Shown here in pieces: positions 26,470 to 35,350 of a stretch of 64,000 bases of DNA. Numbering within the stretch: the stretch's first letter is position 1; each line of letters begins with the position of its first letter. This DNA is from Cohnella lubricantis (GTDB taxonomy: Bacteria; Bacillota; Bacilli; Paenibacillales; Paenibacillaceae), in NCBI RefSeq assembly GCF_014212015.1, contig NZ_JACJVN010000055.1, forward strand, positions 60,311 through 124,310, given 5' to 3'. The position numbers and the translations under genes are program-made. Under the pieces are notes generated by a model. The model had not been told where the DNA came from and did no database searches. It was given only the letters and a program-made list of their open reading frames with translations.

Positions 26470-27579
26470 TTACGGGTTCTGATGCCCGAATATCCGGTCC
26501 AAGCTAGCCTGGTTAAACGGCTTGATATCCGGCAGAGGCAGACGCTTCGCTACCTTCGGCAGTTCAGGGAACGGCTGGTGCGGCTCCGCTTGGTACCAGT
26601 AGGCGGTGGAAGAATAATCGTCGCTCCGATGATTGTTGTGCCCATGCTCAATCGTCACCTTGAGACTCTTCTCGAACATGATCGGATCGAGTATGTGGTA
26701 GCGGTAGGTCGAGATCTTGCCGCTCCAATTCGGGCCGCCGCCCAAGATGATGCCGTGATACGGCGTGCACACCTCCTGCTGCGGGCACCAAGCGGTGTTG
26801 AAGTAGTCCTCCATCCCCGTGCCGTGCAGCGTCGGCGGCCAAGGTTCTCCATCGATGAAGATCATGTCGTCGCCTTCGCCGTACCAATTCCATTCGCTCG
26901 TGTCGCGCAGGTTGTGAATATTGAGGTTGCAGCCGACATAGTGGCCGCGCCCGACCGCGTCGAGGATGACGTAGTTGCCTTCGCCGGTCGTGTTCTTGCC
27001 GCCGAATTCGAAGTTCGCGTTGTCAATTCCGTCCTCGGTGATCCCTTCGGTCGGACATTCGCGATGCCACTTCGCATGGAAGCGCAGCTCCTCCGCAGGA
27101 AGCGAATCGTACTGCTCATAATCGATGTAAAAATAAAATTTGATCGGCTGCTCCGCTTCGCTCTCGATCGTGATCCGCGCCCCGTCGGCGAACGGCATCC
27201 GGAAGAAGCTGTTGAACGCCTTGCCGTCTTCGGGGCTCATCATGAGCGGCGCCGACGTATAATTGCGGGTCAGCCCGTGTCCCATGCCGAAGAAGTCGCC
27301 GATCGGCGCTTCGACGCTCGGCTTCTGCTCGCCGTCCCAATACATGCGGAGCACGATCTTGCGGGGCAGGAACACTTCCTCTGCCGGAGCGTCCGTCGCC
27401 ATCGTCATCCAGATGTGCGTAATAGCGCCCGCGCCTTGAAGCTTGCATATCTCCGTATTGTCGCCTGGACGAATGGAGAAGTAATCTTTGTTGCCGCCGC
27501 TGCGGTCGTAGCTCGATTCGCGTCTGCGCTTGCCGGCTCTGGCTAAGCTGAGAGAGGATAGTTGGTTGGCATTAGGCAT
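26470..27579 (-). CDS. GH172 (DUF2961) family glycoside hydrolase, second copy
   Basis: This 369-aa DUF2961 protein shows the GH172 core: IGDFFGMGHG, NWYGEGDDMIFIDGE and LHGTGMEDYFNTAW, with glutamates spaced as in the copy at 9240. Family members include exo-alpha-D-arabinofuranosidases. It is cytoplasmic (no signal peptide) and is the first gene after a LacI-type operator, directly followed by the GH183 lipoprotein gene. Pairing of an exo-type GH172 with an endo-type GH183 is the strongest indicator of D-arabinan use. The ATG at 27579 follows AAGGAGACTGCGAC; the frame extends to 27621 without another ribosome site. Confidence 0.89.
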   Translation of the reverse strand: MPNANQLSSLSLARAGKRRRESSYDRSGGNKDYFSIRPGDNTEICKLQGAGAITHIWMTMATDAPAEEVFLPRKIVLRMYWDGEQKPSVEAPIGDFFGMGHGLTRNYTSAPLMMSPEDGKAFNSFFRMPFADGARITIESEAEQPIKFYFYIDYEQYDSLPAEELRFHAKWHRECPTEGITEDGIDNANFEFGGKNTTGEGNYVILDAVGRGHYVGCNLNIHNLRDTSEWNWYGEGDDMIFIDGEPWPPTLHGTGMEDYFNTAWCPQQEVCTPYHGIILGGGPNWSGKISTYRYHILDPIMFEKSLKVTIEHGHNNHRSDDYSSTAYWYQAEPHQPFPELPKVAKRLPLPDIKPFNQASLDRIFGHQNP

Positions 27580-27616
27580 GTCGCAGTCTCCTTCTGTGAG
27601 AAAAATTGTCGAACTA

Positions 27617-27630
27617 TGCAATCGATTGCA
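27617..27630. promoter_or_regulatory. LacI-family operator upstream of GH172
   Basis: The perfect 14-bp palindrome TGCAATCGATTGCA lies 37 bp upstream of the GH172 start. The same 14-mer recurs at 31115-31128 near the fucI start. Form and length are typical of LacI-family operators, and a LacI-type gene lies at 31224. Confidence 0.75.
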
Positions 27631-27662
27631 GATTGTTCAAAGGGAAGCGGCCGGATAACCGG

Positions 27663-29333
27663 TTAAGCCTGGCCGCGTTTAATCGCTTTAAGCCGCTTCA
27701 TGATATCGTTGCCCTCGCGGCCGAAATAGTCATGCAGCTCCTTGTATTCCCGATACAGCTGCTCATAGACGGCGGCGTTCGCCGGAATCGGCCGATACTT
27801 CTCTTCGCGCACCCGGGCCATTCGCTGCGCCGCTTCCACGACGGAGTCGAAGCCGCCGGCTTCCGCTCCCGCCGCCACCGCCCCGAACATCGCCGCGCCG
27901 AGCGCCGCCGTCTGGGTCGAATCGGCGATCCGGATCTCGCGCCCGGTCACGTCCGCGTAGATCTGCATCAGCAGCCGATTCTTCTGCGGCAGTCCGCCGC
28001 AGGCGTACAGCTCTTCGATGCCGACGCCTCCTTGCTCGAACGCTTCGATAATGGCGCGCGTTCCGTAAGCCGTCGCTTCGAGCAGCGCCCGGTAGATCTC
28101 CTCCGGCTTCGTCTGAAGCGTCATCCCCAGCAGCACGCCGGACAGGTCGGCGTCCATCAGCACCGAGCGATTGCCGTTCCACCAGTCGAGCGCGAGCAGC
28201 CCGCTATCGCCCGGCTTGGCGGCGGCCGCCTTCTGCTCGAGCCATTCATGAACACCGATGCCGGCGGTCGCCGCCGCTTCCTTCACGTAGGCTGGAACAG
28301 CCTCCTCCACGTACCAGGCGAAGATGTCGCCGACCGCGGATTGTCCGGCTTCGTAGCCGTAATAGCCGGGCACGATGCCGTCCTCCACGACGCCGCAGAT
28401 GCCTTCGGCCAGCACCTCGCGCTCGCTCAGCAGCAGGTGGCAAGTCGAGGTGCCCATTGCCATCACCAGCTTGCCGGGCTTCACGACGCCGACAGCCGGC
28501 ACCATAGCATGCGCATCGATGATGCCGACCGCCACCGCTGTTCCAGGGCGAAGCCCCATGACGTGCGCCATATTCTCCGTCAGTCCCCCGGCCTTGGTGC
28601 CGAGCGGCTTGATCGGTCCGCGCAGCTTCTCCTTGGCCAGCGCAGCCAGCCGCGGATCGAGCGCGCCGAGGAATTCCTCGGACGGGAAGCCTTCCCGCTT
28701 ATGCCAATTGGCTTTGTACCCGGCCGTGCAGCTGTTCCGGACGAATTCGCCGGTCATCTGCATAACGACCCAATCCGCCGCTTCCATGAACGTGTCGGTC
28801 TGCTCGTATACCTCCGGCGCTTCATTCAAGATCTGCCAAGCCTTGGCGAGCATCCATTCCGACGACAGCCGGCCGCCATATCGGGGCAGGAACGCCTCTC
28901 CCCGCTGAAGCGCGAGCTCATTGATCCGCGTCGCTTCATCCTGCGCGGCATGGTGCTTCCACAGCTTCACCCAGCTGTGCGGATGGTCCCGCCATTGATC
29001 CAGCAGACAGAGCGGCGTTCCTTGCTTGTTCAAAGGCATCATCGTGCAGGCCGTGAAGTCGATGCCGATGCCGATCACCTGATCCGGATCGGCGCCAGCC
29101 TCCTGCAGTACGGCCGGAACCGATCGCCGCAGCACCTCCAGATAGTCGTATGGATGCTGCAGCGCCCAATCATGCCCGAGATTCACCCCGGAACCGGGAA
29201 GCTTCTCGTCGATGACGCCGTGGGGGTAGGGCGTGACGTGCGTCGCCACCTCTTCCCCGGTCGCGATGTCGACCAGCAGCGCTCTTCCCGATTCCGTCCC
29301 GTAGTCGACACCGATCGCATAGCGTCTATCCAT
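27663..29333 (-). CDS. AraB-type ribulokinase (FGGY family)
   Basis: This 556-aa FGGY kinase matches the AraB subgroup throughout: [17 protein letters not shown] at the start, [58 protein letters not shown] and, in the second domain, [19 protein letters not shown]. AraB-type kinases are known to accept L- and D-ribulose. It lies between a FucI-type isomerase gene and the GH172 gene, and no L-ribulose-5-phosphate epimerase gene is present, so D-ribulose is the likely substrate and D-ribulose 5-phosphate the product. The ATG has a GGGAGGCGTTAAAGC site. Confidence 0.9.
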   Translation of the reverse strand: MDRRYAIGVDYGTESGRALLVDIATGEEVATHVTPYPHGVIDEKLPGSGVNLGHDWALQHPYDYLEVLRRSVPAVLQEAGADPDQVIGIGIDFTACTMMPLNKQGTPLCLLDQWRDHPHSWVKLWKHHAAQDEATRINELALQRGEAFLPRYGGRLSSEWMLAKAWQILNEAPEVYEQTDTFMEAADWVVMQMTGEFVRNSCTAGYKANWHKREGFPSEEFLGALDPRLAALAKEKLRGPIKPLGTKAGGLTENMAHVMGLRPGTAVAVGIIDAHAMVPAVGVVKPGKLVMAMGTSTCHLLLSEREVLAEGICGVVEDGIVPGYYGYEAGQSAVGDIFAWYVEEAVPAYVKEAAATAGIGVHEWLEQKAAAAKPGDSGLLALDWWNGNRSVLMDADLSGVLLGMTLQTKPEEIYRALLEATAYGTRAIIEAFEQGGVGIEELYACGGLPQKNRLLMQIYADVTGREIRIADSTQTAALGAAMFGAVAAGAEAGGFDSVVEAAQRMARVREEKYRPIPANAAVYEQLYREYKELHDYFGREGNDIMKRLKAIKRGQA

Positions 29334-29352
29334 GCTTTAACGCCTCCCGTCT

Positions 29353-31146
29353 CTACTTATACAGCGGTCCGTAGGCCTCGCAAGCGCGGTAGTCTGCGCC
29401 TACCGGCTCCAGTCCTCCGAAGGCCGTCCATGCGCTCGGGCGGAACACACGCTCCGCCGGCACGTTGTGCATGCAGACCGGAATGCGAAGCATCGACGCC
29501 AGCGTAATGAAGTCGCCGCCGACATGGCCGCAGCTCATCGCCGCATGGTTCGAGCCCCAGTTGTTCATGACGCTGTACACGTCCTTGAAGATGCCTTCGC
29601 CCGTCAAGTTCGGCACGAACCAAGTCGTCGGCCAAGTCGGGTCCGTTCGGCGGTCCAGCTTGTTGTGGACGTCCTCCGGAAGCTCGACCGTGTAGCCTTC
29701 CGCCAGCTGCATGACCGGACCGATTCCCTTCACGAGATTGATGCGGACAGCCGTGACCGGCATGCCTTCGCGTGTCGTGAAGTCGCTCGAGAAGCCGCCC
29801 CCGCGGAAGTAATCGACCGCCTGGCACCACTCGGTCGCGTCGAGGCACGCCTGCACTTCCGCCTCCGTGATCTCCCAGAACGGCTTCATCGCCGGCTGGC
29901 CGTCCTTCGTCTGGCGTCCCGTGCCGTCAAGCGCCGCCGGGCCGGAATTGATCATGTGGATAATGCCGCCTGCCGCGCGGCCCTGCAGCGTATGCCCCGT
30001 GACGCGCTGCACCGCTTCCGGGCTCCAGTAGGTGCGGACGTCCGCGAAGATCTGAGCGGCGTTCGTCAACAGGTGGCCGAACAGCATCGTCACCGCGTTC
30101 AGCGTATCGTTCTCGGTAGCGAGAATGAACGGTTCGCGAATGCCGTTCCAATCGAAGGAAGAGCTGAGAATCGCCTCCATGAAGTCGCCGGTCGGGAAGT
30201 AGTCCGTCCAAGCGCGCTGGCCTTGGAAGCCGGCTGCGATGGCATTGCGGCCAAGGGCTTCCTCGCCGTAGCCGATCTCCGCCAGCTTCGGGTTGCCGAT
30301 CATCAAGTCGCGGGCGATAAGCGCCATCTTCACGACCGTCTCCCAATCCTTCTGCTTCTGCTCCTCCGAACGCTTCAGGTGCTCCGGAAGATAATCGGTG
30401 CCCGGCTTGCAGTTCTCGCGTGTCCAAGCCAGCGCCTTCTCGTACTCCGCCTTGTCGTAGATGCCAAGCTCCATCCGGCGGACGAACTCGGTCATATCCA
30501 CATATTCGTTGCGCATGCCGAGATAGTTCTGGAAGAACGTCTCGTCAACGATACAGCCGGCGATGCCCATCGACACCGAACCCATCGACAGGTACGACTT
30601 GCCTTGCATCGTCGCTACAGCGAGACCCGCCTTCGCGAATTGCAGCAGCTTCTCCTGCACATCCGGCGCGATCGTCGTATCACCGATATCCTGCACATCG
30701 CGCCCGTAGATCGCGAACGCGGGAAGTCCCTTCTGATTATGCGCGCTCATCGCAGCGGCCAAGTACACCGCTCCAGGGCGCTCCGTTCCGTTGAAGCCCC
30801 AGATCGCCTTCGGGCGCGTCGGATGCTGGTCCATCGTCTCCGTCGGGTAACACCAGGACGACGTCACGGAGATCGTCACGCCGACGTTCTCCCGCGCGAA
30901 CTTCTCTTCTGCGCGGGCAGCTTCCGCCACGCCGCCGATGCACGTGTCAGCGATGACGCATTCCACAGGCAGGCCGTTGCTATGTCTTAAATTTTCCGAC
31001 AGGAAATCCGCAGCCTTCTGCGCCATCGCCATTGTCACCTCTTCCAGCGATTCGCGAATGCCTCCCCGGCGGCCGTCTACAATGGGGCGTATGCCGATCT
31101 TCGGCATAGAACCCTGCAATCGATTGCAGAATGGTTGTACATTCAT
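29353..31146 (-). CDS. FucI-type L-fucose/D-arabinose isomerase
   Basis: This 597-aa enzyme aligns with E. coli FucI along its whole length: [36 protein letters not shown] and the C-terminal [16 protein letters not shown]. The manganese ligands are kept with the same spacing: E345 in [10 protein letters not shown]369 in [10 protein letters not shown] and H534 in [10 protein letters not shown]. FucI enzymes interconvert L-fucose/L-fuculose and D-arabinose/D-ribulose. With no fuculose-phosphate aldolase gene nearby and a ribulokinase next door, D-arabinose is the inferred substrate. The ATG at 31146 has a GGGAGG site; an ATG at 31107 better matches the E. coli start and would leave the operator in the 5' leader. 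Confidence 0.9.
   Translation of the reverse strand: MNVQPFCNRLQGSMPKIGIRPIVDGRRGGIRESLEEVTMAMAQKAADFLSENLRHSNGLPVECVIADTCIGGVAEAARAEEKFARENVGVTISVTSSWCYPTETMDQHPTRPKAIWGFNGTERPGAVYLAAAMSAHNQKGLPAFAIYGRDVQDIGDTTIAPDVQEKLLQFAKAGLAVATMQGKSYLSMGSVSMGIAGCIVDETFFQNYLGMRNEYVDMTEFVRRMELGIYDKAEYEKALAWTRENCKPGTDYLPEHLKRSEEQKQKDWETVVKMALIARDLMIGNPKLAEIGYGEEALGRNAIAAGFQGQRAWTDYFPTGDFMEAILSSSFDWNGIREPFILATENDTLNAVTMLFGHLLTNAAQIFADVRTYWSPEAVQRVTGHTLQGRAAGGIIHMINSGPAALDGTGRQTKDGQPAMKPFWEITEAEVQACLDATEWCQAVDYFRGGGFSSDFTTREGMPVTAVRINLVKGIGPVMQLAEGYTVELPEDVHNKLDRRTDPTWPTTWFVPNLTGEGIFKDVYSVMNNWGSNHAAMSCGHVGGDFITLASMLRIPVCMHNVPAERVFRPSAWTAFGGLEPVGADYRACEAYGPLYK
31115..31128. promoter_or_regulatory. LacI-family operator at the fucI start
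   Basis: A second exact copy of TGCAATCGATTGCA lies at the 5' end of the isomerase gene, either in codons 7-11 or in the leader if translation starts at 31107. It probably lets the LacI-type protein block transcription just after initiation. Confidence 0.72.
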
Positions 31147-31209
31147 TACTCGTTCATCCTCCCATGTCTTCTGATTCATTATCCAGATTAGCCGGCTTCC
31201 GGCTGTGGC

Positions 31210-31236
31210 CCGAATCGGCCATCTCAACCGATTCGG
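31210..31236 (-). other. Hairpin spanning the lacI stop codon
   Basis: A perfect 9-bp inverted repeat (CCGAATCGG / CCGATTCGG) covers the end of the LacI-type gene. There is no U-run, so it is more likely an mRNA stability element or attenuator between lacI and fucI than a terminator. Confidence 0.45.
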
Positions 31237-32231
31237 TTCACTTCATTGCGGAATATCTCAACAGCGGGCTCTAGCTGCGGCTCCTCCTTGCGGATCCGCT
31301 TCAAGAGAATGTCTCCCGCTTTGATACCCATATCATAGGGATGCTGGTCGATATAATAGAGTCCCGGATTCTTAAGCAGAGACCCCGCTTCCACTTCGCC
31401 AAAGGAGGCGACAGCGATGTCGTCCGGAATTCTCCATCCGCTGCGCACAATCTCGAGCAGCACGCCAAGGCTCATCCGGTTGTTCAGCGACACGATGGCT
31501 GTCGGCCGTGAATCTGCTTGCAGGAACTTGCGGACTGCCCGGATGCCATCCTCCGTCGTGAAGGCGCCGTTGTACACGAGCGGATTCGGTTCCAGCCCGA
31601 ACTCCTTCATCGCCTTCAGCACGCCAGCGTAGCGTTCGCGTCCGGTGCTGACCCGCGCAGGGCCGTTCACGACGCCGATGCGGACATGCCCGTCCTCCAG
31701 CAGCTTGGCGGCCAACCGGCTTGCGCCTTCCGTATTGTCTTCCGCGACCAAATCGAGCGTCTGGCCGGCCGCCTCATCCTCGAGCTTGCGGTCTACCAGC
31801 ACGATCGGCATGCCGGAAGCGGCCAGCGATCGGATCGCCTCGTCGTTGCCGCCAGCCGTGGCGAGCACAATAGCGTCAACGCGCTTCTCCTGCAGCAGCT
31901 GCAGCAGGCGGCTCTCCTTCTCGGGCGATTCGTCGGAGCTGCAGAACATGAGCTGGAAGCCTTCCACGCCGACGACGTCCTCGATTCCCCGCGAGATGCC
32001 CATGAAGTATGGGTTCGAGATATCGGGCACGATCACGCCGATCATAAATGTCTTATCCTGCTTCAAGCTTCTGGCGATCGCGCTCGGCTGATAGTTCAGC
32101 TTGGCTACCGCCTCCATGACGCGTTCCTTGATCTCGTCGCTCACATAGCCGCTGTCGTTCAATACTCGGGATACAGTAGCTGTGGAAACCTCCGCTTCCG
32201 CCGCTACCTCCTTAATCGTTGCCTTGGCCAA
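31224..32231 (-). CDS. LacI-family transcriptional repressor
   Basis: This 335-aa regulator has the LacI head ([20 protein letters not shown], then [13 protein letters not shown] as the hinge) and a periplasmic-binding-type sugar-sensing domain. It is the first gene upstream of fucI and the kinase, so it very probably represses the D-arabinan operon and releases it on binding a sugar or sugar phosphate. Two exact TGCAATCGATTGCA operators in the operon are its likely targets. The start is a TTG at 32231, well placed behind GAGGTG. Confidence 0.92.
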   Translation of the reverse strand: MAKATIKEVAAEAEVSTATVSRVLNDSGYVSDEIKERVMEAVAKLNYQPSAIARSLKQDKTFMIGVIVPDISNPYFMGISRGIEDVVGVEGFQLMFCSSDESPEKESRLLQLLQEKRVDAIVLATAGGNDEAIRSLAASGMPIVLVDRKLEDEAAGQTLDLVAEDNTEGASRLAAKLLEDGHVRIGVVNGPARVSTGRERYAGVLKAMKEFGLEPNPLVYNGAFTTEDGIRAVRKFLQADSRPTAIVSLNNRMSLGVLLEIVRSGWRIPDDIAVASFGEVEAGSLLKNPGLYYIDQHPYDMGIKAGDILLKRIRKEEPQLEPAVEIFRNEVNRIG

Positions 32232-32260
32232 ATGCCATTCACCTCAAAATTAAGCCATGC

Positions 32261-32297
32261 TGCAAACGCTTGCGTAATCGTTTACGTAATCGATTAC
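32261..32297. promoter_or_regulatory. Cluster of palindromes upstream of lacI
   Basis: Three head-to-tail palindromic motifs stand 30-66 bp ahead of the repressor start: TGCAAACGCTTGCG (32261-32274), GTAATCGTTTAC (32274-32285) and GTAATCGATTAC (32286-32297). They share the ATCGAT-like centre of the operon operators, so autoregulation is likely; the first also resembles a cre box. Confidence 0.55.
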
Positions 32298-32350
32298 ACA
32301 GTCAGAATAAAGGAGGAGCCGCTTGTCTGTCAACCTTAATTTTAGACAGC

Positions 32351-32382
32351 AAAAAAAAAAAAGCGCCGGCATCAGCCGGAGC
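32351..32382 (-). terminator. Rho-independent terminator after the yjcZ-like gene
   Basis: The stem GCGCCGGC / GCCGGAGC with a 4-base loop is followed on the minus strand by twelve U residues. It closes the short yjcZ-like transcription unit. Confidence 0.85.
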
Positions 32383-32407
32383 TTAAGAGAATTGCGCGTA
32401 ACGGCGA

Positions 32408-32533
32408 TTAAACGAAAATGCCCGCACGAAGGATGATGACCAGCAGGATGAAGAGCACCAGTACAAATCCGATAGCCCCATAGCCGCCGGTTCCGCCGGT
32501 TCCGCATCCGACACCGCCTACAGGATAGCCCAT
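32408..32533 (-). CDS. YjcZ-family sporulation microprotein
   Basis: A 41-codon gene encodes a Gly-rich head (GGVGCGTGGTGGYG) followed by one hydrophobic helix (FVLVLFILLVIIL) and a short tail. This is the YjcZ/YtzA-like small sporulation protein pattern found in Bacillus spores. An AAGGTGG site precedes the ATG. A sister copy lies at 38238, so the pair brackets the spore island. Molecular function is unknown. Confidence 0.82.
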   Translation of the reverse strand: MGYPVGGVGCGTGGTGGYGAIGFVLVLFILLVIILRAGIFV

Positions 32534-32644
32534 TCCGTTCACCACCTTAGCCCGATTGTGATAGGTCATCACACTTCAGCATATGGCGGGGATGGACATA
32601 AGGACAGGACGAACGCACAGGCGGCCGCACAAATCCGCGTTTAA

Positions 32645-32881
32645 CTATACCGCGCTGGCTTTGTTCGAGGTGCTGTCGATCAGATCCGGATCGTTCATGA
32701 GCGAGAGCGGCACATTGACTTGCGACAGGTCGCCGTTCAGCTCGCCGAAGCCCTGATTGCGTTTGTAAGAGACAAACTGGTCGATATATTGCAGCGCTCC
32801 CGCATTCACGACGCTCGAATTGTCCACCGTGTTGATCTTGAGGCCAAGCAGATTGATGGCCGTCGGGGTAAAGAAGATCAT
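32645..32881 (-). CDS. GerPA/GerPF-like spore germination protein (copy 1)
   Basis: This 78-aa protein matches the GerPA/PF family, whose members in Bacillus make the spore coat permeable to germinants. Seen here are a hydrophobic start, GLKINTVDNSSVVNAG, a Gly/Asn-rich middle and the family-like ending NDPDLIDST. It is one of four adjacent minus-strand genes of this family. The ATG at 32881 behind GAAAGG is preferred over an ATG at 32899. Confidence 0.72.
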   Translation of the reverse strand: MIFFTPTAINLLGLKINTVDNSSVVNAGALQYIDQFVSYKRNQGFGELNGDLSQVNVPLSLMNDPDLIDSTSNKASAV

Positions 32882-32911
32882 CTTCACACAACCTTTCATC
32901 TTGGGTGACTG

Positions 32912-33145
32912 TTAGAGGACGCTTGCCTTGACGCTGGCGCTGTCGACCAGATCGCAATCGAACACCGCGGTTGCCGGCAGGATGGTCGGCGACAAGTCTC
33001 CGTTCTGCTCTCCTATGCCTTGATTGCGTTTGTAGGACACGAATTGATCCATGTGCTGGCTCGGCCCCAGATTAAGAACCGAAGCATGATCAAGCGTATT
33101 CAGCTTCAAGCCCAGAATATTCACCATGACCGGCGAGAAGTGCAT
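32912..33145 (-). CDS. GerPA/GerPF-like spore germination protein (copy 2)
   Basis: This 77-aa paralogue of its neighbour has the same sequence of elements: GLKLNTLDHASVLNLG, VSYKRNQGIGEQNGD and the ending FDCDLVDSAS. The AAGGAGGGGCGAAC site before the ATG is strong. Tandem duplication of the pair is likely, since both share YKRNQG and the D-x-D-x-(I/V)-D-S tail. Confidence 0.74.
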   Translation of the reverse strand: MHFSPVMVNILGLKLNTLDHASVLNLGPSQHMDQFVSYKRNQGIGEQNGDLSPTILPATAVFDCDLVDSASVKASVL

Positions 33146-33157
33146 GTTCGCCCCTCC

Positions 33158-33415
33158 TTAGCGGGGAACGGACAGCCAATCCGATTCGAAGGAAGAGGCA
33201 GAGTCGACCTGATCCCGGTCGTCGACCATGCTCTTCGTCCCCAAGAATCCGGCTCCGTCGCCCATGTTCTGTCCGATGCCCATATTCTTCTTGTCCGAAT
33301 TGTGCCACTCGGCGAGCAGATTCTGCCCGACGTTGATAGCCGACGCGTTCTCGAACGAATTCACTTTGATCATATGAATGTTAATTATGATATTGGGCGG
33401 ATTCGGCAAGCGCAT
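33158..33415 (-). CDS. GerPA/GerPF-like spore germination protein (copy 3)
   Basis: This 85-aa member opens with a beta-strand-rich segment (NIIINIHMIKVNSFENASAINV), has the Gly-rich middle GIGQNMGDGAG, and ends DDRDQVDSASS, the family tail. It is more diverged than copies 1 and 2 and 12 bp upstream of copy 2, so the genes form one operon. Confidence 0.72.
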   Translation of the reverse strand: MRLPNPPNIIINIHMIKVNSFENASAINVGQNLLAEWHNSDKKNMGIGQNMGDGAGFLGTKSMVDDRDQVDSASSFESDWLSVPR

Positions 33416-33439
33416 GCCTCGACTCCCCTCTCGAATGGA

Positions 33440-33670
33440 TTAACGCCTGTCAGCCTTCGATCTGATCGAATCCGAGCTCTCTTCGTCGAGCAGCAGCTGA
33501 ATGGCCGCGAAGCGCAGCGTCTGATCGGCGAATTGCTGGCCGAAGCCTTGATTCTTCTTGGCTCTAACGTTCCGGTTCAGCTTGTGGTTGACGCCGAAGG
33601 AGACGGCGCCGGCATGGTCGCAGTTGTTCAGCTCTATGCTGCCAATCTGAATAGAGGCGGGCACAAACAA
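33440..33670 (-). CDS. GerPA/GerPF-like spore protein (copy 4, divergent)
   Basis: This 76-aa protein keeps the beta-rich start (ASIQIGSIELNNCDHAGAV) and the NQGFGQQ middle of its neighbours, but its tail (EESSDSIRS) has lost the D-x-D motif. The TTG at 33670 stands 8 bases after GGAGGGG, so it is preferred over an ATG at 33691, which would put that ribosome site inside the gene. It heads the four-gene operon and is divergent from the Hsp20-like gene. Confidence 0.62.
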   Translation of the reverse strand: MFVPASIQIGSIELNNCDHAGAVSFGVNHKLNRNVRAKKNQGFGQQFADQTLRFAAIQLLLDEESSDSIRSKADRR

Positions 33671-33833
33671 CTTTTTTTCCCCTCCTGCCATTGGTTGATC
33701 TTTAAGTCTACTCCCCAAGCTCGGATTATATGTCGAGAGGAGCCCGAGAAGTCCCGCCTTCCTGGCATGAACGAGCCCGAGCTCAAATAGGATAAACCAT
33801 ACGCCCCATTACATCCGAAGGGGATTGTGCCGA

Positions 33834-34304
33834 ATGAATCCCGACAAGATCAACAAATGGCTGGAGTTCGCCAAGAGCTTCGCGGGCAATGACTTCTGGT
33901 CCGACGTATTCGAGCAGCAGCCGGCAGACCCGTCCTCCCTCGGCAGCCCTCTCACCCGCCCGGGGCCGAAGCAAGCGCAGACCGGACCGTTCCCCGCCGT
34001 CGACATGCTGACCTCTGAAGAGGAATGGATCATCCTCGTGGATTTGCCGGGCGTGGACAAACAGGATCTTCATATCTCGTTGAACGACGAGGCGCTGTAT
34101 GTCCAAGGCGAAGCGAAGCCGCTCTTCCCCGGGAAGGCTGCTGCCCGGACAGAGCGGTTCACGGGTCCCTTCGAACGTGCGATCGAGCTGCCGGCGCGCA
34201 TCGACGGCCAATCTGCCAATGTCAGCGCGACGTTCCGCCACGGCACGCTGGTTGTCCGCATTCCGGTGACGCCGGCCTGGAAGAAGAAGATTGACATCGA
34301 ATGA
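33834..34304 (+). CDS. Hsp20/alpha-crystallin-like protein
   Basis: This 156-aa protein has an alpha-crystallin domain from about residue 58 (PAVDMLTSEEEWIILVDLPG, then DLHISLNDEALYVQGE) to the strand GTLVVRIPV near the C-terminus. The short N-terminal arm contains the DFWSDVFEQQP segment also found in the third Hsp20-like protein here. Some members in Bacillus (CotM, CotP) are spore-coat proteins; this location among GerP-like genes suggests that role. The ATG at 33834 follows GAAGGGG. Confidence 0.8.
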   Translation: MNPDKINKWLEFAKSFAGNDFWSDVFEQQPADPSSLGSPLTRPGPKQAQTGPFPAVDMLTSEEEWIILVDLPGVDKQDLHISLNDEALYVQGEAKPLFPGKAAARTERFTGPFERAIELPARIDGQSANVSATFRHGTLVVRIPVTPAWKKKIDIE

Positions 34305-34322
34305 AGCGGCGAGGTGTGCGCA

Positions 34323-34820
34323 ATGCCGTTCCTTGATTGGTTCCATCGGATCATAAAGCCGGAATCCGCCGGCAGCCGAGAGGCGATTCTGCAGCGCTTG
34401 TCCGATCTGGACAACCGTCTCGGCCAGCTAGAGAGCGATGTGCGCTCGGCCCCGCCTCTGCTCATTCGCCATGCCGACAAAGTCGTGATCGAGAAGGTGG
34501 ATCTCAGCAGCCATCTCGGCACGCTTCAGATCGACTCGCTAGAGGGACAGTTGAACATCGGCGTCACCTATCATGGAACGCCTCAGCAGGACGAGCTGTT
34601 CCCGATCGCATCCGCAGAAGCTTCTGCTAGAGCTTCTGCTAGGGCTTCCGACGGAGCTTCCGCCAGAGCTTCGGCGCCTTCGTCTTCTTCCCCGCCGGCC
34701 TCCTCCGCCGCGGGCTCCGCCCATGCGGATTCCTCCGCGGCCGGCTCCGAAGAAGCCGGGAGCCATTCCCCGCGCTGCCGCATTCGCGCCAGACAGACAG
34801 AAGGCCGTCCGGCCAAGTAG
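34323..34820 (+). CDS. GerPC-like spore germination protein
   Basis: This 165-aa protein has a coiled-coil-prone start (AILQRLSDLDNRLGQLESDV) and the GerPC hallmark near residue 75, IDSLEGQLNIGVTYHG, comparable with VETLEGTLNIGL in B. subtilis GerPC. The C-terminal third is a low-complexity Ala/Ser tail with repeats (ASARASA). It begins 18 bp after the Hsp20-like gene, with GAGGTG before the ATG at 34323, so the two are co-transcribed. Confidence 0.75.
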   Translation: MPFLDWFHRIIKPESAGSREAILQRLSDLDNRLGQLESDVRSAPPLLIRHADKVVIEKVDLSSHLGTLQIDSLEGQLNIGVTYHGTPQQDELFPIASAEASARASARASDGASARASAPSSSSPPASSAAGSAHADSSAAGSEEAGSHSPRCRIRARQTEGRPAK

Positions 34821-34855
34821 CAGCGGCGCCTGCTTGGCGGACAGCCTATCGATCG

Positions 34856-35269
34856 TCAGATGAAGAAGAACGGAACCAAGAAGAGCGCAGCAATTGCCGC
34901 TAGACCAATCGCCGCCGCGGCTCCCCAGCCCCAGCCCCAGCCGCCGTAGCCGTAGCCGCCGTAAGGCCCGAAGCCCCAAGCTTTCGTTCTCACTTTGCCG
35001 GGCTTGCACGGCTTGACGGCCTTGACGTTGCGGGCAGCTGTTCCCTTAACGTTCCTGGCTTTCATCGCTTTGATCAAGGCGTCTCCGGCTTTCGTTCCTT
35101 TGACCGACGCCAGCGACAGTCCGCCAGGCGCGACGTCCAGGTACAGGTTGCCTTCGCTGCAGCCCCGGATGATGCCGACGCGGCAGCTGCCGTCGCGCAG
35201 AACCGCATATGCGGGCCGTCCAACATGTGGCATGATGTTCTCAACCGTAATAGGCGATATGGGAATCAA
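34856..35269 (-). CDS. LSm/SH3-like protein with Gly/Trp-rich hydrophobic tail
   Basis: I do not recognise a named family for this 137-aa protein. The first ~65 residues form an SH3/LSm-like module (GRPAYAVLRDGSCRVGIIRG) followed by a basic linker (KARNVKGTAARNVKAVKPCK), then FGPYGGYGYGGWGWGWG and a hydrophobic end. Similar head plus Gly-rich tail proteins are encoded at 37482 and 60582. The tail suggests insertion in coat material or membrane. The start is TTG at 35269, 8 bases after GAGGAG. Confidence 0.65.
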   Translation of the reverse strand: MIPISPITVENIMPHVGRPAYAVLRDGSCRVGIIRGCSEGNLYLDVAPGGLSLASVKGTKAGDALIKAMKARNVKGTAARNVKAVKPCKPGKVRTKAWGFGPYGGYGYGGWGWGWGAAAAIGLAAIAALFLVPFFFI

Positions 35270-35350
35270 GCATAAGTCTCCTCTCCTCAGGATTCAGACG
35301 ATTCGCCCGCCTGTCGGGATAACATATGCTTCGTCCGCTTATTCGCCTGT

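Noticed and set aside
27617..27630. TGCAATCGATTGCA as a CcpA cre site
   Set aside because: It is a perfect palindrome lacking the cre asymmetry (AAxCGxT), and it is repeated only beside genes with their own LacI-type regulator.
27606..29507. Plus-strand frame of 633 codons opposite the ribulokinase
   Set aside because: Composition typical of an antisense shadow; the kinase motifs are on the minus strand.
29353..31146. The isomerase as an AraA-type L-arabinose isomerase
   Set aside because: Sequence, length and metal ligands match FucI along the whole protein, not AraA.
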